Shown: positions 1 to 9,081 of the stretch, one piece after another
How the letters are laid out: every line of letters starts with the position of its first letter
Position numbering within the stretch: position 1 is the first letter of the stretch
NCBI RefSeq assembly: GCF_014295035.1
Contig: NZ_CP060404.1
Span: 972,001-1,036,000, forward strand
Length of the DNA: 64,000 nt
DNA from: Streptomyces buecherae
Lineage (GTDB): Bacteria > Actinomycetota > Actinomycetes > Streptomycetales > Streptomycetaceae
Reading direction: 5' to 3'
Translations under genes and position numbers: made by a program
The notes under the pieces: model-generated
What the model was told of the DNA's origin: nothing
The model's input: only the letters and a program-made list of their open reading frames with translations
Database searches by the model: none

Positions 1-275
1 TCGAAGTAGGCGACGTGCGGGTCCTCACCGCGCCACTGGAAGATCCCGCCGAACTTCTTCACCCAACAATCGCTGGCGAGGACCTTGTTAAGCGCCCCGC
101 TCTCCTCCAACACCGGTATGAGGGGGTGCGCGAAGGACTCCCCGATGTGCTCCCGGGGGAAGTGCTCCTTCTCCATGACGGCGACACTCAGTCCCCCCTG
201 CTTCATGAGGAGCGCCGCGAGGGTCGAGCCGCCAGGCCCACCACCCATGATGACCACGTCGTAATAGGGCTTCAT
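1..275 (-). CDS. FAD-dependent halogenase, N-terminal fragment (runs off the window)
   Basis: Only the first 91 codons are in the window, with the ATG at 275-273. The protein begins MKPYYDVVIMGGGPGGS, a Rossmann FAD-binding motif (GGGPGG). It continues with FPREHIGES and KKFGG, which match flavin-dependent halogenases acting on phenolic or carrier-bound aromatic substrates. The diagnostic halogenase WxWxIP motif would lie outside the window, so a related FAD monooxygenase or reductase is possible. A purine-rich GAGAGG lies about 9 bases upstream of the ATG. Codon use is unusual for its neighbours (TAT, ATA, GGA, CTT, TTG all appear), suggesting transfer from a lower-GC source. It may chlorinate the hydroxyphenyl product of the cluster at 3839-25325, but 3.5 kb and the lack of the shared operator separate them. 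Confidence 0.72.
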   Translation of the reverse strand, partial: MKPYYDVVIMGGGPGGSTLAALLMKQGGLSVAVMEKEHFPREHIGESFAHPLIPVLEESGALNKVLASDCWVKKFGGIFQWRGEDPHVAYF

Positions 276-3200
276 TCGGTCATGCCTCTCTTACGGTTCT
301 CAGGTGCTCGTACGGGATACCGGCCGCGCGCGCCGCGCGCGCCGGTCCCCGCCGACGGCGGCAGGCCGCACGGCGGGTGGTCAGCCAACGGGCAGGGCGG
401 AGCCCGACCCGAGCCGGGCGCGCCGACTCCCGTGGCGCGCCACGGCCCGACCGCCCCACGGTGGGGCGGGGCGGCCCGCAGCGCCCGCGCCCGCGTCGGG
501 CTCGACGGGCGCGGCGAGGCCAACGGGTCGCGCGGGCGCGTCCGTTGGCCGCTGTACGGCCGGCCGCCGCCACCGTCGGCACGCGGTCCGCCCGGCCGGA
601 TGGCGACCCGGGCCGGGGCGGTGGTCGGACGCGGGGCGTCGTACGGAATGGCGATGATGACCCCCTTGGTCTCGTGTTCTCTCAGCCACGGGCCTGTGGG
701 CGGCGCGGTGGGCTACGCCGCGGGAGCGGCCGAGTATCGGGCGCGCCCTCCCCGTGCGTCGGGAGGCGGGCGGCCCGGGAGGGCGGGGCGGGGCGGCCGA
801 GGGAGTCGGCCCGGACGGGACGGCTGGAACGGTCGGGAGTTGCGCCGTCGGCCACGGGCCCGGGGACGTGAGCACGCCGATGTGCACGGCCCAAGGGGTT
901 GCGTGGTGGAAGCGGGGGCAGGACGGCGAACGGTTCGGGAACGCGGCCGGAGGGACGGACGGAGCCGCGGGGCGGGCTCAACGAGAGCCGTGCACCGCGA
1001 GGTTGGCGCCGGGGTCGGGTCGCCGAGGTGGGAGGGGCGACGAGCGACCACCGGTACGGCGACGCGCGGCCGGCGCCGGAGGGGGTCGGAGGGACGGACA
1101 ACGGGTGTGCCACGGCGCCACAGCGAACCGACACGGTTCCCGCCGGCGCGACGGAGCCCGACCGGGGACCACGGGCGCGCCGCGCGAGCGTTCTCGCTCG
1201 TCCGTCAGCGGCCGGGCGTCGCGGGCCCACGGAGCCGGGTGCCAACGATGTCAGCGAAGCGTCAGACGGCGCGACCGCCGCCGGGATCGCGATCGGGGCG
1301 CGCGGCGAGGGCAGCCGTGAGGCTCGTGGGGCATCCCTTCTCGATTGACTGGCGCATAACTTTATGCTCAACAAATGGGTACCACACTTTTCTGCGCTGC
1401 GGGAGGACCATTCGTCAATTCACCGCCCCACGACGTCGATTCGATCGAGTTCCGATGAGTCCCAGTGAACGCAATGCTACTGCGCCCGGGTCACGGTGCG
1501 CGTTGCAGCTTCTTGCCACTACCGGGGAGCGGAATTCCCGCCCCCATATTCGGCACCTAGGTGACACATCCCGGCCACGACTCAACCAGGCCAACAGGAA
1601 CGGAACATTCAGCTTCCACCGCGCCAGTTCGGCCACGCCCGGGAGAGCGCGATCCCGCCGCCCCACCGGCGGGAAGTGATCGGCCGTGCCCCGCCTCGTC
1701 GCGAACATCTCGATGGCACGCACCACGCGGTTCCGCAACCCCGCGTATAAAGCGGAATCCTCCGCCTTCCCTGTGGATTGACGATGGTGAGCGGAATTCC
1801 CCTTTCCGGGAAGAAAAACCTGCGCGATGATGACCGGTTCGGGTAGCGCACACGGACCGATACGTTCCGGCGCCGGCCCGCCCCGGCTTGGTCCGCTCCC
1901 CCTCCGGGGCGCCGCCGGCGACGCGGGTGGTGGGCGAACGCCTCCGAGCCCCGGCGCGGCCAGCGCGAACGGCACGTACCGAGCGGCGCGGCGCCCGGGT
2001 GGCGCGTATGGGCCGGTAGGGCGTACGGGCGGCGCCGGCACGGTGCGGCCCATGGGCGACGGGGCGGACTCGTACGGGAGGGGCGGTCCGGCGGGGCCTG
2101 CCGGCTGGCCCCGGCCGGTCGCTTCGGGGGCAGCGGAGTTCCTTCCGGCGCGCGAACGGGGCGATTGCGTGGTTTCCACACCTCATTCCGCTCCGCTTTT
2201 CGGGAGCGGGCGATACCCACGCCGTATCGCGCGGCCGAGAGGGGCAGTCATTCCACGAGCCGCCAACGGCGGCCCCATACGCCCCTCGCGTGCAGCACTC
2301 TCAGTGCGGCGCGCGGACGAGCGCTACTCGAATTCGCTTCGCGGTGTGAGAGATGTGGTGTGGCGGCGCTCGGTACGCACGCTTCTCTTCGTACGGGCGG
2401 CGAATCGGGTGGCCGGCAGAGCGGCGCGCACGCGAACGAATGAAGGCGCGTCACCGTGATCAGCCCGCCGAAGGGAAACCCAGCGAGAGGGGCGAACGCC
2501 CCTTGGTGGGAATTCGCGTCGGCCTCGATTCGGTGGCGTCGTTCACGTCACTTCCGCTGCCGCCTCTCGGGCCTCGACCATCGCATTCCCTCTCGGGAAC
2601 TGACTGTATGGACCACCCGGTGTCGCGCTCACTGCGCTCGATCGCCGTTCGGTATCGGGCGGGTGGCATCCCCGTTGCGCGCGGCGTACTCATGGGCGCG
2701 CTCGCCGCCGTACCGCCTGACGGCGCGCGAGGCTACCCCGCGTAACCCTTCGGACGCGGTGCGGAAGGGCCCGCCGGGCCGGGCTCGCACCGGGCGCGGC
2801 AACGCGACCGCGAGGCTCGCGATCCTTCCGCGCGCTCCCTCCGGGCCAGCGGCGCAGAGCCTTTCGGTAAGCGCGAGGCCCCCGATGTGGTGCCGGTATC
2901 CGCGTCTACTCATCCCTGCGCGGCCCGCGCACGAAAAGCCAGCCGGGCTCCCAATCCCCCGCAATGCGGCTCCCGTTCGACGCCGTCCGACATCGGCAGG
3001 GCCGGTCGCCTCCGGGGCGCGCACCGCGACATAGCCCTTTCCTGGGCGCATCGCGGGCATCGCCCCGCATCGTGGGTTACCCGACTCATCACAATGGCCG
3101 CGCGCACCCGAAGAAACGTGCGAAGGAAATATCGAAAGAGCACGCCACACCGCGCGGCGAAGGACGCACGTCGGGCGAACAGCCAGCCCGTTTCCCGGGC

Positions 3201-3838
3201 GTGACGTGCACGCGAACTCGCGCCCACCACACGGGTTCTCCGGTGTGCGCGTGTCGATGCCCGGCCCCGGAAACCCCGTACCTATACGTCGGATACCGAA
3301 CGCGTTATCCGGACTTCCCACGCGGATTCGGAGGAATCCGCGAGATGGGCACGAGAGCGACCTCCTCCGGATGATCCACCCGCCGCTTCCCCCGATACCG
3401 AATAAGCCCTCGCCGCCCCGGAGTTCTCGCCACTCCCGCCGCCGCCCGGTGGGCCCGTGGTGGCGAGCGGCGGCAGGCGGCAGGCGGCCGTCGGGCGCCG
3501 CGCGTCGTGACGTGCCGGCCGGGGAGGTGGCGGCGCACCGCGCGGCTGGCGGTCCCGGGCGTGCAGGCCCGCAGCGTATGTGCGGGCCGCTGCCGCTGTG
3601 CGGGCTGCTGCCGCGCTCCAGGTGCGGCGGGAGTACGGCCAGTTCGTCAGGGGCATCCGCGCCGGCGCGGCCGTTCGGGCGGCCCATGGTCACGTGCGCG
3701 GCCGGTCTCCTCCACACGTCGCACGACGCGCTGACCCGGCATGAGCCGGCGCCGGACGCGACGGCGTCCGGCGCGTCGATGCGCAGGCCCTACCGGGGCG
3801 GGATCGACGGGCCGAGGGCCGGCCCCACCGGGTCCCCC
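276..3838. other. Gene-free stretch of about 3.5 kb
   Basis: Many long open frames exist on both strands, but all are Arg/Pro/Gly/Ala-rich shadow frames with no recognisable domain, no consistent third-position GC bias and poor start sites. GC is extreme at 300-1300, with a GC-only inverted repeat near 320-350, and noticeably lower at 1340-1850 and 2160-3400. A near-perfect palindrome GCATAA-CT-TTATGC lies at 1354-1367. I see no RNA gene, transposase remnant or clear repeat family. The stretch may be a long regulatory spacer or decayed DNA at the edge of the cluster. Confidence 0.6.
1354..1367. promoter_or_regulatory. AT-rich palindrome GCATAA-CT-TTATGC
   Basis: A 6-bp inverted repeat with a 2-base centre in the AT-richest part of the gene-free stretch. 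It resembles a regulator binding site, but no adjacent gene start can be assigned to it. It could be chance. Confidence 0.25.
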
Positions 3839-4441
3839 TCAGCGGGACGCGGTGGCGGACCACTCCGGGGATCGGCCGAGCGATGTCAGGACGAGGTCGA
3901 GGGCCGATCCGTCCGGGCGGGCGGGCAGCGCCGGCCGGAAGAGGGCCCCGGGGCCGGTGCGCCCTTCGTCGTCCGGCACGCGCTGCGCGATGGCCCCCGC
4001 GGCCCGTACGGTCTCCTCGTCCAGATCGAGGGGCACTCCCAGCGCGCGGGCCACGTCCCAGCCGTGGACGACGTAGTCCAGGAAGTGGAAGCCGATGGCG
4101 AGGGACGCGGGGAAGCGTCGGGTGGCGCTGATCTCGGGCAGGAGGAACTCGGCGCTGAGCACGCCGGGGCGGGCGAAGGCGTGCAGCACCGTCTCGGCGG
4201 CGGCGCAGTACGTCGCCAGCGGGTCGTCACCGAGTTCGCTGGGCTGCCAGTCGGCCAGGTCGGTTCCGCCACCGGTGGCCGCGGCGGCGAACCCGTGGTG
4301 CTGGCCGGCCATGTGAGCCACCAGCTCGCGCAGCGTCCACTTAGCGCACGGGGTCGGCCGGTCCCAGTCGCGCGCGGACGCCTGGCCAAGCACGCGCACG
4401 GTCTCCAGGACAGCCGTCCGGTCGAGCTTGCGGATATCCAT
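3839..4441 (-). CDS. TIGR03083/TIGR03086-type (mycothiol-dependent isomerase N-terminal/DinB-like) protein
   Basis: A 200-residue protein beginning MDIRKLDRTAVLETVRVLGQ. The pattern PCAKWTLRELVAHMAGQH near residue 40, and FLDYVVHGWDVARALG near residue 140, are typical of the actinobacterial TIGR03083/TIGR03086 family. These four-helix-bundle proteins are related to mycothiol-dependent maleylpyruvate isomerase. The conserved histidines of AHMAGQH and VHGWD are probable metal ligands. The start at 4441 is preceded by AGGGGG with good spacing. An in-frame ATG further upstream (4480) would abut the operator at 4481-4500 and is less likely. The gene lies downstream of hpgT on the same strand but has its own operator. 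A thiol-transfer or detoxification role is inference only. Confidence 0.75.
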   Translation of the reverse strand: MDIRKLDRTAVLETVRVLGQASARDWDRPTPCAKWTLRELVAHMAGQHHGFAAAATGGGTDLADWQPSELGDDPLATYCAAAETVLHAFARPGVLSAEFLLPEISATRRFPASLAIGFHFLDYVVHGWDVARALGVPLDLDEETVRAAGAIAQRVPDDEGRTGPGALFRPALPARPDGSALDLVLTSLGRSPEWSATASR

Positions 4442-4480
4442 CCTGCCCCCTTGGTCGAGCGGTTGCCTCGTGGAAAACAT

Positions 4481-4500
4481 TAGCACGACCGTACGTTTAG
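4481..4500 (+). promoter_or_regulatory. TetR-type operator, site A
   Basis: Sequence TAGCACGACCGTACGTTTAG, the best copy of a motif repeated in this cluster (core GCACGAYCGTGC). It lies 40-59 bases upstream of the start at 4441 and just past the hpgT stop. It is therefore placed to control the DinB-like gene. Binding by the TetR proteins encoded at 6921-7565 and 22999-23649 is inferred. Confidence 0.7.
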
Positions 4501-4551
4501 TTATGAGTGGCCGAACGGCCCGACCGCCGCCGGCCGGGCCCCGGCGCCGCC

Positions 4552-5892
4552 TCACGCGTCCGCCGTCGCCACCTGCGCCTCGATGAACCGGGCGAGCCGT
4601 CCCACCCCCTCGACGATCTCCTCGCGGCTCAACGCGCTGCACGAAAGGCGTAGTTGGTGCTCGCCGCCGCCGTCGAGGAAGAAGTCGGCCATCGGCGTCC
4701 ACAACACGCCGAAGTGGCGCGCCGACCGCTCCAGCGCCTTCGCGTCCGCGACGAACGGCACGTCCACGACGAGGAAGAAGCCGCCCGCCGGCTCGTTCCA
4801 CCGGACGCCCAGCGCCCGCCGCCGCTCGGCCGGAAAGTGCCGCGCCAACTCTTCGAGAACCGTGGACAAGTTGGTGCGGTAGTGGGCGATGGAGGCGGCG
4901 TTGGCCTCTCGCAGCCGACAGCCCGACTCCACGAGCAACCCGCCGATGACCGCCTGGCTGACGGCCGAGGTGTTGACGGTGGTCATGCTCTTGATCTTGG
5001 ACAGCTCGTCGGCGAGCAGCGAACGCCGCCCCGCCGGGTCGATGACCTCCTGGTCGGCGACGACGTACCCGACCCGCGCGCCGGGCAGCGCGGTCTTGGC
5101 GAACGAGCCGAGGTGCAGCACCCGCCGCTGCCGGTCCAGGGCCTTGAGGGTGGGCCGGGCCGAGCCCGCGCGCACGAAGAAGCCGTACGGGTCGTCCTCC
5201 AGGATCAGCAGGTCCTCCTGGGCCGCCACCGCGAGGAGCCGGCCGCGGGCCTCGACGGTCATGCTCGCGCCCGACGGGTTGGCGAAGTCCGGCACGACGT
5301 ACAGGGCGCGCGGACGCCGGCCCGCCTCCCGGGTACGGCGCACGGCGGCCAGCACCTCGTCGGGGTCGGGGCCGTGCGCGCCCTCCGGGACGGGTTCGAC
5401 CGCGATGTCGAGCAGTCGGGCCGCGCCGGTGACGCCGACGTAGCAGGGCGAGCTGACGAGAAGGGTGTCGTCGGGCCGGGCGAACAGGGCCCGCAGGGTG
5501 ATGAGCATCGCCTCCTGACAGCCGGTCGTCACCACCACCGACTCCGGGCTCACGTGGATCCGCTCGTCGTTGGCCAGGGTGCGGGCGATCAGGTCGTGGA
5601 TCACGCCGTTGGTGCGCCCGTACTGGAAGAGTTGGGTGCGCACCCGCTCGGGCGACCAGCCAAGCTCGCCCTCCAGGTAGTCGGTGTAGGAGCGCAGGTA
5701 GTGCGGCAGGTCCGCGACCTCGAACGTCCCCTCGGCCGGTCGGCCGGGGGCGAAGGACAGCGCGTCGGGGAAGCGGGCGACGACCTCGTTCAGGAAGTTC
5801 ATCGCGTCGAGCAGCGGGTCGGTGAGCGAGGCGTGCAGGTCGCCAATGGCCAGCGGTTGTAAGGACGCCACGGGCGCGCTGGGTTCGGTCAC
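4552..5892 (-). CDS. hpgT: 4-hydroxyphenylglycine aminotransferase (HpgT)
   Basis: A 446-residue PLP fold-type I aminotransferase. The PLP lysine is K266 in GSFAKTALPGARVGY. FANPSG (N205) and EDDPYG (about 233-236) are the usual cofactor contacts. Segments such as SFAPGRP, QLFQYG, SSPCYVG and ELSKIKSM follow glycopeptide HpgT enzymes closely. HpgT converts 4-hydroxybenzoylformate to L-4-hydroxyphenylglycine, completing the pathway with HmaS (14510) and HmO (7742). The GTG start lies 3 bases after the stop of the esterase gene, so the two are co-transcribed behind the TetR gene. Codon 11 is TTA (5862-5860), making translation bldA-dependent in Streptomyces. Confidence 0.92.
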   Translation of the reverse strand: MTEPSAPVASLQPLAIGDLHASLTDPLLDAMNFLNEVVARFPDALSFAPGRPAEGTFEVADLPHYLRSYTDYLEGELGWSPERVRTQLFQYGRTNGVIHDLIARTLANDERIHVSPESVVVTTGCQEAMLITLRALFARPDDTLLVSSPCYVGVTGAARLLDIAVEPVPEGAHGPDPDEVLAAVRRTREAGRRPRALYVVPDFANPSGASMTVEARGRLLAVAAQEDLLILEDDPYGFFVRAGSARPTLKALDRQRRVLHLGSFAKTALPGARVGYVVADQEVIDPAGRRSLLADELSKIKSMTTVNTSAVSQAVIGGLLVESGCRLREANAASIAHYRTNLSTVLEELARHFPAERRRALGVRWNEPAGGFFLVVDVPFVADAKALERSARHFGVLWTPMADFFLDGGGEHQLRLSCSALSREEIVEGVGRLARFIEAQVATADA

Positions 5893-5895
5893 GGC

Positions 5896-6846
5896 TCAGT
5901 CCTTGGTCGCGGGGTCGGCGAGGGCGGTACGCAGGTACGCGGCCACCCTCGTGAGGGCGTGCCGGCCGGCGGGAACGGTGCCGGCCATGGCGAAGAAGCC
6001 GTGGGTGACGCCCGGGTAGCGGACGGCCTCGGCGCTCACCCCGCACTCCCGCAGCCGCGCGGCGTACCGCTCGCCCTCGTCGCGCAGCGGGTCGTACTCG
6101 GCGGTGATCACCAGCGCCGGGGGCAGGCCGGCGTGGTCGGTGGCGCGGAGCGGCGATGCCAGCGGGTGGTCCCCGTCCTCGGCGGCTGGCAGGTAGTTGT
6201 CCCAGTACCAGCGCACCGACTTGTCGTTGAAGAGCAGCGGGTCGGTGATCTCGCGGCGGGACGGGGTGTCGGCGCGGTGGTCGGTGTTGGGGTAGACGAG
6301 CACCTGGGCCCGCAGGTCGGGACCGCCGGCGTCGCGGGCCAGCAGGGTCACGGCGGCGGCCAGGTTGCCGCCCGCGCTGTCGCCGGCGACGGCCAGCCGA
6401 CCAGGGTCGCCACCGAAGCGCGGGGCGTGCTCGGCGGCCCAGCGCAGGCCGGCGAAGCAGTCGTGGGGCGCCGCCGGGAACGGGTGCTCGGGCGCGAGCC
6501 GGTAGCCGACGGCGACCGTGAGGCAGCCCGCCGCGTTGGCCAGGCTGCGGCAGATCGCGTCGCTGGTCTCCAAGGAGCCCAGCGTCCAGCCGCCGCCGTA
6601 GAAGTAGACGAGCACCGGTAACGGCCCCTCGCCCGCCGGGCGGTAGACGCGCACCGGCAGCGGGCCCGCCGGACCCGCCAGCGAGGCGTCGACGATCCGC
6701 TCGACCGGTTCGAGGTCGCCCGCCTCGGCCTGGATGGCGGCCAGGTCGGCCGCCCTGGCCTCGGCCAGCGTCATGGCGTACAGCGGGCGGACGTCCCGCG
6801 CGGCGCGCCGGTCGTACAGGGCCTGCGTGTGTGGCTCAAGGGGCAT
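5896..6846 (-). CDS. HSL-family alpha/beta hydrolase (esterase/lipase)
   Basis: A 316-residue hydrolase of the hormone-sensitive lipase family. The oxyanion-hole motif is YFYGGGW (HGGG-like, with Tyr for His), followed by YRLAPEHPFPAA, the nucleophile elbow GDSAGGN, an acidic residue near ITAEYDPLRDEG, and the catalytic His in GVTHGFF. The ATG at 6846 is chosen because the family N-terminus (MPLEPHTQALYD) begins there. The gene is the second of the operon TetR, esterase, hpgT. Codon 76 is TTA (6621-6619), a further bldA mark. It probably releases, deacylates or detoxifies a cluster product; the substrate cannot be read from sequence. Confidence 0.85.
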   Translation of the reverse strand: MPLEPHTQALYDRRAARDVRPLYAMTLAEARAADLAAIQAEAGDLEPVERIVDASLAGPAGPLPVRVYRPAGEGPLPVLVYFYGGGWTLGSLETSDAICRSLANAAGCLTVAVGYRLAPEHPFPAAPHDCFAGLRWAAEHAPRFGGDPGRLAVAGDSAGGNLAAAVTLLARDAGGPDLRAQVLVYPNTDHRADTPSRREITDPLLFNDKSVRWYWDNYLPAAEDGDHPLASPLRATDHAGLPPALVITAEYDPLRDEGERYAARLRECGVSAEAVRYPGVTHGFFAMAGTVPAGRHALTRVAAYLRTALADPATKD

Positions 6847-6920
6847 GGTCTCTCCGTGTCGTGGCAGCGGCCCGGGAGCGTGGGCCGTAAGGGCGCGGTG
6901 CGGTGCGGTCGCGGGGCGCG

Positions 6921-7565
6921 TCAGGGTGTGTCGGGGAGGAGCGTCGGGTCGGTGGCGACGCTGAGCAGGCGGTTGCGGATGCCGTTGGTCGCCCGTTGGT
7001 AGCAGGCGAAGTTGTGGTGCAGGACGGATTCGGCGTTGGCCGTCTCCAGCAGGGCGACGAGTTCGAAGGCGAGTTGGGGAATGTCGGTGTCCGTACGGAC
7101 CTCGCCGACCTCTCGGGCGTCGGCGATGACCCCCTCCAGCAGGGAGAACCAGTTGCCGTGCGCCGCGGTGACCGCGTCGCGCACCTTGCCCTCGCGCGCG
7201 TCGTACTCGGCCGAGACCGAGTAGAAGAAGCAGCCTCCGGGAAAGACGCGCTGTTCGGAGTAGGTGAGCCAGTTGACGCACAGGCGCCATATCTGGCCGA
7301 TGCCGGCGGGCAGATCGCGCGCCGGCCGCACCACGTGCTCGACGTAGATCTTGATCGCGGTGCGCACGGTGGCCAGTTGCAACTCCTCCTTCGAGCCGAA
7401 CAGGGCGAACACGCCGCTCTTGCTGAGCTGGAGCTCGCCGGCGAGCCGGCCGAGTGAGAGCCCCTCCAACCCTTCGACCGATGCGATGTTGACGGCTCGT
7501 TCGAGGACCAACCGCCGCGTCTGGTTGCCGCGTTCGATCCGTCCGTCCGGGTGCGTCGTCGTCAA
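6921..7565 (-). CDS. TetR-family transcriptional regulator (first of two paralogues)
   Basis: A 214-residue TetR/AcrR repressor. The N-terminal HTH spans roughly residues 15-60 (LGRLAGELQLSKSGVFALFG, then SKEEL). The ligand-binding half contains FPGGCFFYSVSAEYD, a segment typical of the YfiR/TetR_C subfamily. The start is TTG at 7565, supported by GAGGAGG six bases upstream. It heads an operon with the esterase and hpgT, 74 bases downstream, and diverges from hmO. Two operator copies lie in the shared promoter (7632-7651 and 7669-7688), so autoregulation is likely. It is strikingly similar throughout to the protein at 22999-23649. Confidence 0.9.
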   Translation of the reverse strand: MTTTHPDGRIERGNQTRRLVLERAVNIASVEGLEGLSLGRLAGELQLSKSGVFALFGSKEELQLATVRTAIKIYVEHVVRPARDLPAGIGQIWRLCVNWLTYSEQRVFPGGCFFYSVSAEYDAREGKVRDAVTAAHGNWFSLLEGVIADAREVGEVRTDTDIPQLAFELVALLETANAESVLHHNFACYQRATNGIRNRLLSVATDPTLLPDTP

Positions 7566-7631
7566 GGGAAACCTCCTCGATGCCTCCCACCGGGGCTGCC
7601 GCTGCGTCCCGCCGAGCGCCCACCCGACTAA

Positions 7632-7651
7632 GTGGACGACCGTGCGGACAT
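7632..7651 (+). promoter_or_regulatory. TetR-type operator, site B1
   Basis: GTGGACGACCGTGCGGACAT shares the GACGACCGTGCG core with the other sites. It lies 67 bases upstream of the TTG start of the TetR gene in the divergent promoter with hmO, and its left edge is 37 bp from that of site B2. Confidence 0.65.
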
Positions 7652-7668
7652 GTGGGAGAGTTCGGTTA

Positions 7669-7688
7669 GTGTACGCACGTGCGGTTAG
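7669..7688 (+). promoter_or_regulatory. TetR-type operator, site B2
   Basis: GTGTACGCACGTGCGGTTAG matches the consensus at the outer ACG, CG and CG positions and in the trailing TTAG, but has a divergent centre. It lies 54-73 bases upstream of the hmO start. Two tandem sites suggest each divergent gene has its own operator. Confidence 0.55.
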
Positions 7689-7741
7689 TTGGCGTACAGG
7701 GTCGCAGCACGCGAAGCGAGTGACGGCGGGGGGATGCGCCA

Positions 7742-8818
7742 GTGGAGTCGACGCTCTACGACTACGAGACCGCAGCCAGGGAGCGATTACCGCGTCCCGT
7801 ATGGGACTTCCTCGCCGGCGGCAGCGGGACCGAGTCGATGCTGGCCACCAGCCGCGAGGCGCTCGACCGGCTCACGCTGCGCCCGAGGTGCCTCGTCGAC
7901 GTCTCCGACTGCCGCCCCGACACCGCGCTCCTGGGCTCCCGGCTGCCGGCCCCGCTGGGCATCGCCCCCATGGCCTACCACCAACTGGCGCACTCGGAAG
8001 GCGAGTTGGCCACGGCACGGGCGGCCGGCGTGTCGGGCACACTGCTGACGGTCAGCATGTTCGCGAGCCGCACCCTGGAGGAGATCGCGGCGGTGGCCGG
8101 TGGCCCGCTGTGGCTCCAGCTCTACTGGCTGCGGCGGCGGGAGCCGATGGTCGATCTGATCCGGCGGGCCGAGCGGGCCGGCTACCGCGCGCTCGTCCTC
8201 ACGGTCGACGCGCCCCGGATCGCCCACCGCCCGCGCGACGTACGCAACGGCTTCGCCCTGCCGGCGGGCATCCGCGCGGCCAACGTCGACCCCGCGGTCA
8301 TGACGGCCACCCACAGCGCCGCCGCGGGCCAGTCCGCCATCGCGCGCCACGCCCGGGAACAGTTCGACTCCTCGATCACCTGGAAGGACCTGGCCTGGCT
8401 CAGGGAACGCACCGAACTGCCCCTGGTCCTGAAAGGCGTACTCACCGCCGAGGACGCCGAACTCGCCGTGCAATACGGCGTTGATGCCCTCGTCATCTCC
8501 AATCACGGCGGCCGACAACTCGATTTCGCGACGCCCGCACCGGACGCCCTGCCCGAGATCGCCGACGCCGTCGCCGGGCGCTGTCAACTCATCCTCGACG
8601 GAGCCATCCGCCACGGGGCGGACATCGCGAAGGCGCTGTGCCTGGGGGCCGACGCGGTGTTTGTGGGCCGCCCGGTCCTGTGGGGTCTGGCGCACTCCGG
8701 AAGCGACGGGGTCGCGGCCGTCCTGCGCACCCTCATGTGCGAGTTCGACGAGGTCATGGCCCTGATGGGGGCGCCTGACGTGCAGGCGTTCCACCGCTCG
8801 GGAATTGCGCGGAAATGA
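7742..8818 (+). CDS. hmo: 4-hydroxymandelate oxidase (HmO)
   Basis: A 358-residue FMN-dependent alpha-hydroxyacid oxidase of the glycolate oxidase/HmO family. FLAGGSGTE near residue 23, IAPMAYHQLAHSEGE near 74, K231 in VLKGV, the catalytic H255 with R258 in SNHGGRQL, and the phosphate-binding DGAIRHGADI and ALGADAVFVGRP-like segments are all present. It oxidises 4-hydroxymandelate to 4-hydroxybenzoylformate, the middle step to hydroxyphenylglycine. The GTG start follows GGCGGGGGG by about 8 bases. Codon 16 is TTA (7787-7789). It diverges from the TetR operon and is followed by a strong hairpin, so it is probably monocistronic. Confidence 0.93.
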   Translation: MESTLYDYETAARERLPRPVWDFLAGGSGTESMLATSREALDRLTLRPRCLVDVSDCRPDTALLGSRLPAPLGIAPMAYHQLAHSEGELATARAAGVSGTLLTVSMFASRTLEEIAAVAGGPLWLQLYWLRRREPMVDLIRRAERAGYRALVLTVDAPRIAHRPRDVRNGFALPAGIRAANVDPAVMTATHSAAAGQSAIARHAREQFDSSITWKDLAWLRERTELPLVLKGVLTAEDAELAVQYGVDALVISNHGGRQLDFATPAPDALPEIADAVAGRCQLILDGAIRHGADIAKALCLGADAVFVGRPVLWGLAHSGSDGVAAVLRTLMCEFDEVMALMGAPDVQAFHRSGIARK

Positions 8819-8852
8819 ACTGACAACCCCGGAGGGTCAACCATCCCGCATT

Positions 8853-8876
8853 CCCTTTCACCACCTGGTGAAAGGG
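8853..8876 (+). terminator. Hairpin terminator after hmO
   Basis: Perfect 11-bp inverted repeat, CCCTTTCACCA (8853-8863) and TGGTGAAAGGG (8866-8876), with a 2-base centre, 34 bases after the hmO stop. It is followed by AGTTTC rather than a long T tract, as is usual in actinomycetes. Confidence 0.75.
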
Positions 8877-8896
8877 AGTTTCGGGCTGCCCGCTTA

Positions 8897-8958
8897 TCAC
8901 TACCCAATCAAGCAAAGGGGTTCGCGGAGAACTTCGCTTGATTACTGAAAGGTAGTGA
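8897..8958 (+). promoter_or_regulatory. Two-tier inverted repeat upstream of the ligase gene
   Basis: Outer arms TCACTACC (8897-8904) and GGTAGTGA (8951-8958) enclose inner arms AATCAAGCAAAG (8906-8917) and CTTCGCTTGATT (8932-8943), which mismatch at one base pair. The element is 124-185 bases before the GTG at 9082, in an unusually AT-rich gap. It could be an mRNA leader structure or a large operator. It does not match the TetR motif or a riboswitch class I know. Confidence 0.5.
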
Positions 8959-9081
8959 GCAACGATGAATCTGCCGCCGGGTGGGGAAACATGGCGGCGC
9001 ACGCATCCGTATTCGCCAAAGGACGGCGTTGTCCCCTGGCGGCTCGGATAGTTCGACATCTGCTACAGGGGAGAGATTCCG

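Noticed and set aside
15..1679. A 554-codon open frame on the plus strand across the left end
   Set aside because: It runs antisense through the halogenase start and then through Arg/Pro/Gly-rich high-GC sequence with no domain. Several equally long frames overlap it.
3305..3352. A 15-residue minus-strand frame with GAGGAGG before a GTG and a GGATT/AATCC hairpin inside
   Set aside because: It has a good ribosome-binding site but no downstream gene to regulate and no precursor-peptide features. Too short to support.
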